From assembly GCA_022266195.1 (NCBI GenBank), contig WHVY01000004.1, positions 6,155,501 to 6,219,500 of the forward strand: a DNA stretch of 64,000 bases, in the 5' to 3' direction. Source of the stretch: Tetranychus cinnabarinus (taxonomy: Eukaryota; Arthropoda; Arachnida; Trombidiformes; Tetranychidae). The notes under the pieces are model-generated. The model did not search any database, was not told where the DNA came from, and saw only the letters and a program-made list of their open reading frames with translations. Position 1 is the stretch's first letter, and the number at the start of each line of letters is the position of its first letter. A program made the position numbers and the translations under genes. This document shows, piece after piece, positions 1 to 9,315 of this stretch.

Positions 1-22
1 AAAGTGGGCAAATATTACTAAC

Positions 23-786
23 CTTTTGAGTCAGTCAAATAGATATTAAGTAAATTTTGATTATCAGTACGTCTACCATACCAATACGCGACAAACTTTT
101 CACCACTAGATGATGAATGTAATAATTTGAATTACAAAAATATGAAATCATTGAACTATGCTTACTTACGTAGATGTAGTACCAGGAACTTTAATTTCAA
201 AGTCTGCATCTTCTCGAGGAGTGAAAGTCAATGTTGAATTTGTGGTTGAAGATATTATTAGTCCACGAATAACATACCATTGACCCGCAATCTAAATCAA
301 TAAAACACCAAATTAATGGATAAACTCAAACGTATCGGCTAAACAGAACAAGTTACAATCATTCTCGTTTGTTTAGAACCAACTTTCATATGAACACAAC
401 CAACATTCAAAAGAGTAAAACCGGCTTACTGTAAAGTCACAGAGTTTTCAAAACAACAAAACCAGCTTTCAAATGACCAAAACCTACTTTCATAAGACAA
501 AAACTCTCGAGTTAAAGAGTTACTTTATTCAGAGTATGAAAAGAGGATTATCACTAATGATCACTGTTGTTTTGAAAGCTCTGTGTCTTTACAGTCAGCC
601 GGTTTTACTCTTTTGAATTCTGGTTGTTTTCATATGAAAGTTGGTTCTAAACAAACAAGAATGATTGTATTATGAACTTACTTTGTCAATATCGGCACCA
701 GGAGTAGTTTCAGGAACTGGACAAGTGAAACCAAAAGCTGAAGAAGCAAAAGCAAAGACAACGAAGAGAGTTGCAATCATTTTCAT
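23..786 (-). CDS. Lipocalin copy A (exons 1-3; continues off left edge)
   Basis: Secreted lipocalin, a small beta-barrel carrier of hydrophobic ligands, on the minus strand. Exon 1 is 786-682 (35 codons, signal peptide MKMIATLFVVFAFASSAFG), exon 2 is 291-170 and exon 3 is 105-23, with sizes 105, 122 and 83 nt identical to copies B and D. Exon 2 carries the lipocalin GxW signature (AGQWYVI). All visible splice sites are GT-AG, and the reading frame is open. Exons 4-5 would lie left of position 1. Intron 1 is enlarged by a MITE at 356-667. Exon 3 is the most diverged part relative to B and D: it ends NIYLTDSK where they have NIYFNVSK. Probably functional, but the 3' part cannot be seen. Confidence 0.8.
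356..667. mobile_element. TA-flanked foldback MITE in intron 1 of lipocalin A
   Basis: About 104-bp near-perfect terminal inverted repeats begin CAATCATTCTCGTTTGTTTA on the left and end as the reverse complement on the right. The element is flanked by TA on each side (354-355, 668-669). Removing it restores the intron 1 sequence seen in copy C (AAGTTATTATGAACTTAC). TA duplication and TIR structure suggest a non-autonomous Tc1/mariner-type element. It has no coding capacity. Confidence 0.85.
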
Positions 787-837
787 AGTTTTGGTAAAGG
801 ATTAGAAATTAAATGTTTTTAATGAAAATCGTTGATA

Positions 838-875
838 AACTGATGCTGGTAATGGGTTAAATATCACCTTTTATA
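838..875 (-). promoter_or_regulatory. Core promoter of lipocalin A (TATA + initiator)
   Basis: On the minus strand TATAAAA lies at 875-869, and an arthropod-type TCAGTT initiator lies about 30 nt downstream at 843-838, roughly 50 nt before the ATG at 786. The same pair at the same spacing occurs in copies B and D. Confidence 0.7.
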
Positions 876-1075
876 CTTTATATCATCAGATTATCAAATA
901 ATTTCATCTCAATATCGAAACAAAAATCTAAGATAAATCAATATGTTTTATTAGCTATCAAGAAAAGACCCCTTTCAAACAATGAAAATGCACTCAGAGT
1001 AAAAAAATAAAGTATGAATTTCATGAGAAGGATATGGAGATTATATTCACCATCATGTGCCACATTAATGAACGA

Positions 1076-1362
1076 TTTTTCAAGACCCATCGCAATAGGA
1101 GCATATTGCTAGAATTAACATGACCATACTTCCTAGTTGAATCATAGCCTTGGAGGCAATCGATAGAGACTGGATTAGGTAGGTCCAATTACCGTAGAGA
1201 TGATATACATGTATCTTGACTGAAAACTCTATCATTATTAACATGAAAAATATCCAAGTCTCTTTGGTCCTTCCAGTGAAACATCATCGAGTGTTTCTCG
1301 GAACAATTGATTCACATCTAATTGATGAGGATAGCACAGGCTATTTGATCGGTTGAAGGCAT
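1076..1362 (-). pseudogene. DXO-like pseudogene fragment (N-terminal third)
   Basis: The reverse strand from an ATG at 1362 reads as the start of a W-class DXO-like gene. It contains the SLEGPKRLGYFSC, SSLR.LDLPNPVSI, CLQGYDSTRKYGHV and LLLRWVL blocks. The frame is broken several times: there is a small deletion at the CYDNN block, an insertion before SSLR and a stop. It ends abruptly at the LRWVL block. It lies head-on to lipocalin A, between the divergent promoters of lipocalins A and B. Non-functional relic. Confidence 0.8.
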
Positions 1363-1734
1363 GTTGCTAAATCAATGATTGTAAGACTGATTCAAATTGG
1401 TTTTCAAATTCAATCAAATGTGATTAAGTTTCAATCCAATTCAATCCTTTTTTATTACCATTTTAATGAATTTTTGTTCGAAATCAAACACTATGAATCT
1501 TTATTTTAAAAAATAATTGCTTGTACAATTAGAGATTGAAATGTTTGTTGAAATTAATTTAATTGTTGATTTTGATTCTAAAATAAGAAAATACCGTCAT
1601 ATACTATTGAAGCCACTTTAATTAAACCAAATTTTTAGCCCTTTGACGACTTTTTGAAGCGCTTCTTTGATTCATTAGGTTCATTAGGCAAATATAATTG
1701 ATTTGTTGCAATAGAAAAATTTCACTAAAATCTT

Positions 1735-1910
1735 AGCGAAAATCCTCATGATTTCACTGTCTCTAAAGGTCCTAAAGGAGATGAACTTGGATCAGGACCA
1801 AATGTCTGTGGTGAAAATTACTTAATCAGATAGCTATTTTTGATGTTCCTTTGTTATTACTCATGGTGGTAACAATACAAATGATAATAATCTCCCTGAT
1901 CTTTCCTAAA
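1735..1910 (+). pseudogene. Unknown coding-like fragment upstream of lipocalin B
   Basis: A coding-looking stretch (SKGPKGDELGSGPNV followed by a diverged tail) recurs upstream of lipocalins B, C and D. Here the second half is frameshifted and interrupted by stops. The best-preserved copy is at 5293-5470. No family was recognised. It may be the 3' exon of a gene captured by the lipocalin duplication. Confidence 0.4.
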
Positions 1911-2133
1911 AAACAAAATTCAGCAGAATTGTATTGTTCATTAATGTGGCACATGATGGTGAATATAATCTCCATATCCTTCTCATGAAATTCATACTTT
2001 ATTTTTTTACTCTGAGTGCATTTTCATTGTTTGAAAGGGGTCTTTTCTTGATAGCTAATAAAACATATTGATTTATCTTAGATTTTTGTTTCGATATTGA
2101 GATGAAATTATTTGATAATCTGATGATATAAAG

Positions 2134-2170
2134 TATAAAAGGTGATATTTAACCCATTACCAGCATCAGT
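2134..2170 (+). promoter_or_regulatory. Core promoter of lipocalin B (TATA + TCAGT initiator)
   Basis: TATAAAA at 2134-2140 is followed about 30 nt later by ATCAGTTT, with TCAGT at 2166-2170. The ATG is at 2223. The whole ~250-bp upstream block is shared with the other lipocalin copies. Confidence 0.75.
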
Positions 2171-2222
2171 TTATCAACGATTTTCATTAAAAACATTTAA
2201 TTTCTAATCCTTTACCAAAACT

Positions 2223-3132
2223 ATGAAAATGATTGCAACTCTCTTCGTTGTCTTTGCTTTTGCTTCTTCAGCTTTTGGTTTCACTTGTCCAGTTCCTGAA
2301 ACTACTCCTGGTTCCGATATTGACAAAGTAAGTTCATAATAACTTTTTCTGTTTAGTCGATACGTTTGACTTTATCCATTAATTCGGTATTCAATTGATT
2401 CAGATTGCGGGTCAATGGTATGTAATTCGTGGACTAATAATATCTTCAACCATAAATTCAACAATGACTTTCACGCCTCGAGAAGATGCAGACTTTGAAA
2501 TTAAATGGCCTGGTTCTACATCTACGTAAGTAAGCATAGTTCAATAAGATAGCATTTTTTGTAATGAAAATTATTCATCCATCATCTAGTGGCGAAAAGT
2601 ATGTCGCGTATTGGTATGCTAGACGTACTGATAATCAAAATTTACTCAACATCTACTTTAATGTGTCTAAAGGTAAGTAATTTTTACCTAATTTATATTA
2701 AATGGTGTACCTCATTTATTTGACAATTTAACAATTGAATCAATACAAGAATTGTTTCTTCTTTATTTCATTGTAACATCAACTTTAACTATTATTGTGA
2801 TTATTATTTCCCTATTTCCAGATGCTCCAATTATCCTTTCCTTCAATGTAGTTGCTACTGATTATGATAACTATCTGGCTGCTTATGTGTGTTGGCTTGG
2901 GGAGAGTGAATTTCTCTGTAAGTATCACTCAAGCTGATTAACTAGATGTTTCTACATTTAAATGATTTTGTATTGATACTAATTCAACTTTCATATTATC
3001 ACAGTCGATAAATTAGTTTTATCCAGGACTAACACCTTGAATGCTGACAAGGTTGCCGAGCTGGACGCTTTGTTGACTGAAAAAGTTGGCAATATTTTTG
3101 ACCAAGTATTCAAAAAGACTAAATATTATTAA
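2223..3132 (+). CDS. Lipocalin copy B (complete, five exons, 177 aa)
   Basis: Exons 2223-2327, 2404-2525, 2590-2672, 2822-2917 and 3005-3132 join in frame (534 nt) through GT-AG introns of 64-149 nt. The protein starts with a signal peptide (MKMIATLFVVFAFASSAFG, about 19 residues). It then shows all three lipocalin conserved regions: GxW in AGQWYVI, the TDY motif in VATDYDNYLAAYVC, and the C-terminal Arg in KLVLSRT. Only two cysteines (FTCP and YVCW) are visible, enough for one disulfide. It resembles apolipoprotein-D-like arthropod lipocalins that bind small hydrophobic ligands; the ligand is unknown. AATAAA signals follow near 3211. It is divergently arranged with copy A. Confidence 0.88.
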
Positions 3133-3384
3133 GTTTTGTCAGTGATTACATTAACTTGGATAAATTGAATTTTCCTTGTAATGTTTGATAAATCCAAAAA
3201 ACTAAATTTAAATAAATAAAGAAATTTTTCATTGCATAGTCGAAATTGTTTTATCATTTTACGATAGCTGTTCCGTATTTTAGCATCTTTTTGCATTCAT
3301 GCGAAAATGCGCTGTTCATTGATAATGCTTTCATCATAAAATACTAAAATTTAAAGCTTAGACATATGAATCACTCGTCGATTA

Positions 3385-3611
3385 AGTCATATATCTTCCA
3401 AGGATAGAGGTTGGATTGGGTAGGTCCAAGTAGTGCAGAGATGATATGTCTTGACTGAAAACACTATCATTCTCCTTATTAGCATGAAACTAGTCCAAGT
3501 CTCTTTGGTCTTTTTAGTGAGTCGGTCTTTCCAACATCATTAAGTATTTCTCGGCACAATTGATTTGCATCTAACTCATTAATGAGGATAGCACAGACTA
3601 TTTGAAGGCAT
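3385..3611 (-). pseudogene. DXO-like pseudogene fragment (N-terminal)
   Basis: The reverse strand from 3611 shows the start of a DXO-like gene (ELDANQLCRE-type block, PKRLGL.SC, SLHYLDLPNP, IL.R). It has a small insertion near 3520-3530, and the frame is lost after the LDLPNP block. Its flanks match those of the fragments at 1076 and 7439, so it is part of the duplicated lipocalin/DXO unit. Downstream on the minus strand there is only AT-rich sequence and the 3' end of lipocalin B. Confidence 0.75.
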
Positions 3612-3859
3612 GTTGGGTAATCAATGATTGTAAAATCGATTCAAATTGATTTTCAAATTCAATCAAATGTGATTAAGTTTCAATCCAATTCAATCCATTT
3701 TTATTTATGAAATTAATGAAATTTTCGTTTGAAATCAAGCATCAATCAATGAATATTTATTCGAAAGAATAATTGCTTGTACAATTAGAGATTGAAATGT
3801 TTGTTGAATTTAAGTTAATTGTTGATTTTGATTATAAAATACCGGCATATACTATTCAG

Positions 3860-4639
3860 GCCACTTTAATTGTCTTAGCGAAGCTCGTTTAGCCGATCAT
3901 TTTGAAAAATTACCAATTCTTGAAGATGATGAACAGAAGAAATGTGGCGATGAAACAGTGGTAATGCCCGCTAAACAGAGAGACATCAGCATAAAAAAAA
4001 TAATTTTCCAGTAAAGCTGTTCGAAAAATCTGAATAAAATCATCTTATTATCGCTGTTCAGTATAAATATATTCCAACAAGACAATTTTACTCACCAGTG
4101 GGAATTATTCATGGTTTTTTGCAAATTTAGAAAGAAAAAACTGCCTAAAAGTAATAAATTGTCTCGAAAAATTCCGGAGATGAAAAATACAATTCAATTA
4201 TAAAGCACACTTTGGCTTCTCAAAATTCTAAATTCAGGAGTTAAAGATAAGCATGTAATTAAGCAATACCTGAAAATGAATTATTCAACGTTGACGGATG
4301 CTGAGATGGCGAATTTACTTTCAATATTAGAACGCAAGTTTAATGCATGGCAATAATTTATAGGAGATATAACCCCGAATTCAAGTTGAGCCTAACCCCG
4401 GATGGTCGCCCTTACGGGAGTTAATTTGTGAAAAAGTTTAACAATTAAAGCATATTTAACCAGGTTTGAAATTTTGTATTGACCTCAAATTAATTCCTAA
4501 TTGTTTTAACCTAATAGTTCCTAAAGTTAGTTTGGTGACAAGGTGACATGGTATTGAGAAATGTCAAAGATTCTGTACTTGGAAAATCATGTTTGTAAGA
4601 ATAGAAAATGCCGTAAACAAATTGATTGGACTCGAGTAA
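3860..4639. other. Unassigned spacer with weak coding-like relic
   Basis: No intact gene was found. A plus-strand frame around 4215-4355 (ending LLSILERKFNAWQ and a stop) looks coding-like, but it is preceded by stops and matches nothing recognised. It separates the truncated duplication unit from a mariner-like fossil. Confidence 0.3.
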
Positions 4640-4800
4640 CAATTTTTGATGAGACCGAATTACCGATTTTAAGTGCTTTAAAAATCATTTCTTAATTGAC
4701 TCAATGTTTTCGGTTGAGCGTGTCGCACTTGAAACACGCACAATAAAACCCAAAAGAAAATAATCTAATAAATTAAGGTCATAAGAACTTGGAGGCCATT
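4640..4800 (-). mobile_element. Mariner-like transposase C-terminal fossil
   Basis: The reverse strand reads EWPPSSYDLNLLDYFLLG and then a T.EN..SIK block. This matches the third catalytic motif region of mariner/Tc1-type DDE transposases (usual form WPPxSPDLNxxDYFLWG). A stop follows closely and the upstream catalytic domain is missing. The fossil abuts truncated intron 1 of lipocalin C, so its insertion may have been involved in that truncation. Confidence 0.65.
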
Positions 4801-4876
4801 CAAAATCAATAAAACACCAAATTAATGGATAAACTCAAACATATCGGTTAAACACAACAAGTTATTATGAACTTAC

Positions 4877-4981
4877 TTTGCCAATATCGGCACCAGGAGT
4901 AGTTTCAGGAACTGGACAAGTGAAACCAAAAGCTGAAGAAGCAAAAGAAAAGACAACGAAGAGAGTCGCGATCATTTTCAT
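4877..4981 (-). pseudogene. Lipocalin copy C: exon 1 only
   Basis: Exon 1 (4981-4877, 105 nt) encodes the same signal peptide and FTCPVPETTPGADI start as the other copies. Its donor is intact (AAA|GTAAGT), and about 75 nt of intron 1 follow. The sequence then turns into mariner-like debris, and exons 2-5 are absent. Upstream the TATA box is kept (5070-5064), but the initiator has changed (ACTGATGC in the other copies is ACTTATGC here). Dead copy. Confidence 0.85.
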
Positions 4982-5292
4982 AGTTTTGGTAAAGGATTAG
5001 AAATTAAATGTTTTTAATGAAAATCGTTGATAAACTTATGCTGGTAATGGGTTAAATATCACCTTTTATACTTTATATCATCAGATTATCAAATAATTTC
5101 ATCTCAATATCGAAACAAAAATCTAAGATAAATCAATATATTTTATTAGCTATCAAGAAAAGACCCCTTTCAAACAATGAAAATGCACTCAGAGTAAAAA
5201 AATAAGTTATGAATTTCATGAGAAGGATATAGAGATTATTCACTATCATGTGCCACATTAATGAACAATACAATTCTGCTAAATTTTGTTTT

Positions 5293-5470
5293 TTAGGAAA
5301 GATCAGGGAGATTATTCTCATTTGTATTTTTACCACTTTGAGTTGTAACCAAATCAACATAAAGAATAGCTTTTTGATTGACGTAATTTTCACCTCGACA
5401 ATTTGGTCCGAATCCTAGTTCATCTCCTTTAGGACCTTTAGAGACAATCAAGCCATGAGGATATTTCGAC
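5293..5470 (-). pseudogene. Unknown coding-like fragment, best-preserved copy
   Basis: On the minus strand an open frame runs from about 5470 to a stop at 5293. It contains KYPHGLIVSKGPKGDELG, GPNCRGENYVNQKAILYVD and a polar tail ending NLPDLS. Related copies lie at 1735-1910 and 7968-8141. The sequence looks like a real C-terminal exon rather than chance, because substitutions between copies leave much of the peptide unchanged. No domain was recognised and no 5' exon was located. Confidence 0.45.
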
Positions 5471-5581
5471 CATGGAACTTTTCGTCAAATCTATTTGCAC
5501 TGACGCTAATGAATCAAAAACAAGGGCTTAAAAAAGTTATCAAAGGGCTAAAAATTTGGTTTAATTAAAGTGGCCTCAATA

Positions 5582-5966
5582 TAGTGTTGCATTGTTCCAA
5601 TATTTTCAAGGAACAAGAACAATGAGAAGAACAATTTCTTCGGAACAAGAACAAAAAATGTTGTTCCTAGTTCTTAAAATCGAGAACAAGAACAGTACAA
5701 ATCGGAACAAAAAAACCTAGCGGAACAAAACACTAAAACTGAGAACAATTTCGGTGGAAATTTTAATTTATCAACAGATTTTGGGTAAAATAGGGTTTGA
5801 CTTGAATCCCTCTGGTGTTGATGGGTTACTTTAGGCACTCATTTTCTAGATTTGGGTTGTTCTGTTCCTAGGTTGTTTTTTAGTTCCGATTTTTCGGAAC
5901 AAAACAACGGAACAGAACAAAGAACAATTGTTCCTGGCGCTGGAGAACAAGAACAATACAACATTG
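5582..5966. mobile_element. hAT-type MITE rich in GAACAA repeats
   Basis: The 385-bp element is flanked by an 8-bp direct repeat CCTCAATA (5574-5581 and 5967-5974). Its ends read TAGTGTTGCATTGTTC and, reversed, CAATGTTGTATTGTTC, which fits hAT-type TIRs. The interior is a degenerate array of GGAACAAGAACAA motifs on both strands. The uninterrupted target sequence is visible elsewhere (for example near 1610). Non-autonomous. Confidence 0.8.
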
Positions 5967-6046
5967 CCTCAATAGCATATGCCGGTATTTTCTTATTATA
6001 TTTTAGAATCAAAATCAACAATTAAATTAAATTCACCAAACATTTC

Positions 6047-6245
6047 AATCGCTGGTCATGTTAATTCTAGCGATATGCTCTTATTTTGATGGGTCTTGGG
6101 ATGTGTTTAAAATGAACAAGAACTGGATAAACCTTTCGTTCACCATTGAAAAAGTCATTCATCTAAACAACACTTCGTGGTCATCGGCTACACTTGCCAA
6201 ACTTGATACAGTTTTGCGTGCTAAATGCGAACTAGATTTTATGTA
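6047..6245 (+). pseudogene. DXO-like pseudogene with internal deletion
   Basis: GHVNSSDMLLF-type sequence from the middle of a W-class gene is joined directly to a later part (NTSWSSATLAKLDTVLRAKCELDF). About 120 codons are missing and a stop replaces the LLLRW arginine. It runs into the small hairpin at 6234-6355. Non-functional. Confidence 0.75.
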
Positions 6246-6355
6246 ACACATTTTTACAGATAAAACCCGAAGGGAATTGTTTCTAGACTTTTCTGACTGA
6301 GCTTTTTCAATGGTGAACGTAAATATCTGTAAAATGTGTTACATAAAATCTAAAG
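6234..6355. repeat. Short hairpin repeat
   Basis: TTTATGTAACACATTTTTAC at 6237 is repeated in inverted form near 6325-6347 with one base difference. A second nested inverted pair (CGTTCACCATTGAAAAAG at about 6139 and its complement near 6303-6320) reaches into the DXO pseudogene. It sits against the left end of the large foldback. Confidence 0.6.
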
Positions 6356-7438
6356 GGTGTAACGCGTAAGAAGTGATAATTATCTTACAAGGAAAGTGAC
6401 CTTGCTTGTACGATCATTTTCGATTTTTTTCGAGTTTATATTGTAGAGGGCAAAAAATAATTAGACACTTATTTTTGCTTTTTTTACGCCGGTGCCCGGT
6501 TATTGATATTTAGGCACTTTAAAGTGAAGATGTTGCATTGAGATCTATTGAAGTCACTGAGAAGTGATTCACAATTTTTTTAAGATTTTTTCATTTTTCT
6601 GTTTTTCATTGTTTTACTTGCTTCTCACAAGGGAAGGTGCCCAATTGGTACGATTTTTTTCAATTTTTTACTGGTTTATATTGTAGAGGACGAAAAATAA
6701 TTAGACACATATTCTGGCTTTTTTTAAGCTGGTGCGCGGTTATTGATTTTTAGGCACTTATAAGTTAGGATATTGCATTGAGGTCTATTGGAGTCACTGA
6801 AAAGAGATTCACAATTTTCATTAGGATTTTTCATTTTTCTGCTTTTCATTTGTTTTATGTGCTTCTCATTGACTACAATGCATTACTATCTTTAACTAAA
6901 ATGCTTAAATATCAATAACCGCGCACCAGCTTAAAAAAAGCCAGAATATGTGTCTAATTATTTTTCGTCCTCTACAATATAAACCAGTAAAAAATTGAAA
7001 AAAATCGTACCAATTGGGCACCTTCCCTTGTGAGAAGCAAGTAAAACAATGAAAAACAGAAAAATGAAAAAATCTTAAAAAAATTGTGAATCACTTCTCA
7101 GTGACTTCAATAGATCTCAATGCAACATCTTCACTTTAAAGTGCCTAAATATCAATAACCGGGCACCGGCGTAAAAAAATCAAAAATACGTGTCTAATTA
7201 TTTTTTGCCCTCTACAATATAAACTCGAAAAAAATCGAAAATGATCGTACAAGCAAGGTCACTTTCCTTGTTAGTTTTGATAAGAATGAAGATGAAGATG
7301 ACAATGATAAGAATGTGACAGAAAGAGAAGAAGACACAAACTGGACATTCTTATCTTTGGACATGGATATTTTCATCCTCATCTTCATTCTTATCAAACT
7401 AAGATAATTTCACTTCTTACGCGTTACACCCTTTAGAT
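6348..7438. mobile_element. Composite foldback element, four unit copies (2 forward, 2 inverted)
   Basis: The outer inverted repeat starts ATCTAAAGGGTGTAACGCG at 6348, with its complement ending at 7438. Inside, a ~240-bp unit (TTTATATTGTAGAGG, ATAATTAGACAC, GGTTATTGAT and AGTCACTG blocks) occurs twice forward (about 6388-6630 and 6631-6870) and twice inverted (about 6880-7035 and 7020-7270). The whole region can fold into a long stem. The right half holds a further insertion with its own inverted ends at 7272-7402. No transposase is present. It interrupts DXO pseudogene sequence. Confidence 0.8.
7272..7402. mobile_element. Nested small inverted-repeat element inside the foldback
   Basis: TTAGTTTTGATAAGAATGAA at the left is mirrored by TTCATTCTTATCAAACTAA at the right, about 130 bp in total. 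It breaks the symmetry of the surrounding foldback: the left arm has TCTTACAAGG where this insert sits in the right arm. The target is approximately TA/TTA. Confidence 0.65.
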
Positions 7439-7605
7439 AAGATGTCTTGACTGAAAACATTATCATTATTATTATTATAGCATGAAAAATATCCTAGTCT
7501 CTTTGGTCTTTCCGGTGAAACATGATTGTGTATTTCTCGGCACGATTGATTTACATCTAACTCATTAATGAGGATAGCACAGGCTATTTGATCGGTGGAG
7601 GGCAT
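7439..7605 (-). pseudogene. DXO-like pseudogene fragment (N-terminal)
   Basis: The reverse strand from an ATG at 7605 is open for about 55 codons (ELDVNQSCRE, PERPKRLGYFSCY, DNVFSQDIL). It is then cut by the right end of the foldback element. It is the W-class SQD variant of the CPD motif. It matches the fragments at 1076-1362 and 3385-3611. Confidence 0.8.
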
Positions 7606-7967
7606 TAATGATTGTGAGATCGATTCAAATTGATTTTCAAATTCAGTCAAATGTGATCAAGTTTCAATCCAATTAAATCCTTTTTATTGCCATTTTAATG
7701 CATTTTTGGTTGAAATAAAGCAATATGAATATTTATTTAAAAAAATAATTGCTTGTACAATTAGAGATTGAAATGTTTGTTGAAATTAATTTAATTGTTG
7801 ATTTTGATTCTAAAATAAGAAAATACCGACATATACTATTGAAGCCACTTTAATTAACCAATTTTTTACCCTTTGATAACTTGTTGAAGCACTTGTTTTT
7901 TATTCATTGGGTTCATTAGGGTCAGTGCAAATATTAGATTCGTTAAAAAGTATCATTAAAATCTTAG

Positions 7968-8141
7968 CGAAATATCCTCATGGCTTGATTGTCTAAAGGT
8001 TCTAGAGGAGATGAACTCGGATTAGGGCCAAATGTGCGAAGTAAAAATTACGTCAATCAAAAAGCTATTCTTTATGTTGATTTGGTTACAACTCAAAGTG
8101 GTAACAATACAAATGAGAATAATCTCCTTGATCTTTCCTAA
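7968..8141 (+). pseudogene. Unknown coding-like fragment upstream of lipocalin D
   Basis: Third copy of the KYPHGLI / KG.RGDELG / NYVNQKAILYVDLVTTQ fragment. The second half is open and ends DLS plus a stop, but a one-base deletion near 8003 separates it from the first half. Immediately downstream begins the conserved lipocalin promoter block. Confidence 0.4.
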
Positions 8142-8365
8142 AAAACAAAATTCAGCAGAATTGTATTGTTCATTAATGTGGCACATGGTGGTGAATATAA
8201 TCTCCATATCCTTCTCATGAAATTCATAATTTATTTTTTTACTCTGAGTGCATTTTCATTGTTTGAAAGGGGTCTTTTCTTGATAGCTAATAAAACATAT
8301 TGATTTATCTTAGATTTTTGTTTCGATATTGAGATGAAATTATTTGATAATCTGATGATATAAAG

Positions 8366-8402
8366 TATAAAAGGTGATATTTAACCCATTACCAGCATCA
8401 GT
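8366..8402 (+). promoter_or_regulatory. Core promoter of lipocalin D
   Basis: TATAAAA at 8366-8372 and a TCAGT initiator at 8398-8402 sit upstream of the ATG at 8455, with the same spacing as lipocalin B. Confidence 0.75.
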
Positions 8403-8454
8403 TTATCAACGATTTTCATTAAAAACATTTAATTTCTAATCCTTTACCAAAACT

Positions 8455-9315
8455 ATGAAAATGATTGCAACTCTCTTCGTTGTCTTTGCTTTTGCTTCTT
8501 CAGCTTTTGGTTTCACTTGTCCAGTTCCTGAAACTACTCCTGGTGCCGATATTGGCAAAGTAAGTTCATAATAACTTGTTGTGTTTAACCGATACGTTTG
8601 ACTTTATCCATTAATTCGGTATTCAATTGATTCAGATTGCGGGTCAATGGTATGTAATTCGTGGACTAATAATATCTTCAACCATAAATTCAACAATGAC
8701 TTTCACGCCTCGAGAAGATGCAGACTTTGAAATTAAAGTTCCTGGTTCTACATCTACGTAAGTAAGCATAGTTCAATGATTTCAATTTTTTGTAATGCAA
8801 ATTATCCATCCATCATCTAGTGGTGAAGAGTTTGTCGCGAATTGGTATGGCAGACGAACTGATAATCAAAATTTGCTCAACATCTACTTTAATGTGTCTA
8901 AAGGTAAGTAATTTTTGCCTACTTTATATTAGATGGTTTACTACTGGTTTTATGGTAAAATCACTGTGATAATTATTGTGATCATTATTTTTCTGTTTCC
9001 AGATGCTCCAATTATCCTTTCCTTCAATGTAGTTGCTACTGATTACGATAACTATCTGGCTGCTTATGTGTGTTGGCTTTCTCAGAATGAATTTCTTTGT
9101 AAGTATTACTCAAGCTGACTCAACTAAATGTTTCTTCATTTAAATTGATTTTGCATTAAAACTAATTTAACTTTCATATTTTCACAGACGATAAATTAGT
9201 TTTATCCAGGACTAACGCCTTGAATGCTGACAAGGTTGCCGAGTTGGACGCTTTGTTGACTGATAAAGTTGGCAACTTTTTGGACCAAGTATTCAAAAAG
9301 ACTGAATATTATTAA
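8455..9315 (+). CDS. Lipocalin copy D (complete, five exons, 177 aa)
   Basis: Exons 8455-8559, 8636-8757, 8821-8903, 9003-9098 and 9188-9315 have exactly the sizes of copy B and join in frame. The signal peptide is identical. The GxW (AGQWYVI), TDYDNY and VLSRT motifs are all present. Differences from B cluster in exon 3 (GEEFVANWYG), the end of exon 4 (CWLSQNEFL) and the start of exon 5 (YDK instead of FDK), so ligand-facing residues could differ. AATAAA-like signals follow near 9395-9400. Secreted lipid/small-molecule carrier by family; ligand unknown. Confidence 0.88.

Noticed and set aside
2752..2937. 61-codon frame over lipocalin B exon 4 (also 8933-9118 in copy D)
   Set aside because: It is intron 3 plus exon 4 read through; the spliced five-exon model explains the sequence better.
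5839..6021. 60-codon minus-strand frame
   Set aside because: It lies over the GAACAA-rich MITE and its junction.
7212..7397. Minus-strand 61-codon frame in the foldback
   Set aside because: Low-complexity Ser/Lys/Met peptide arising from the nested inverted repeat.
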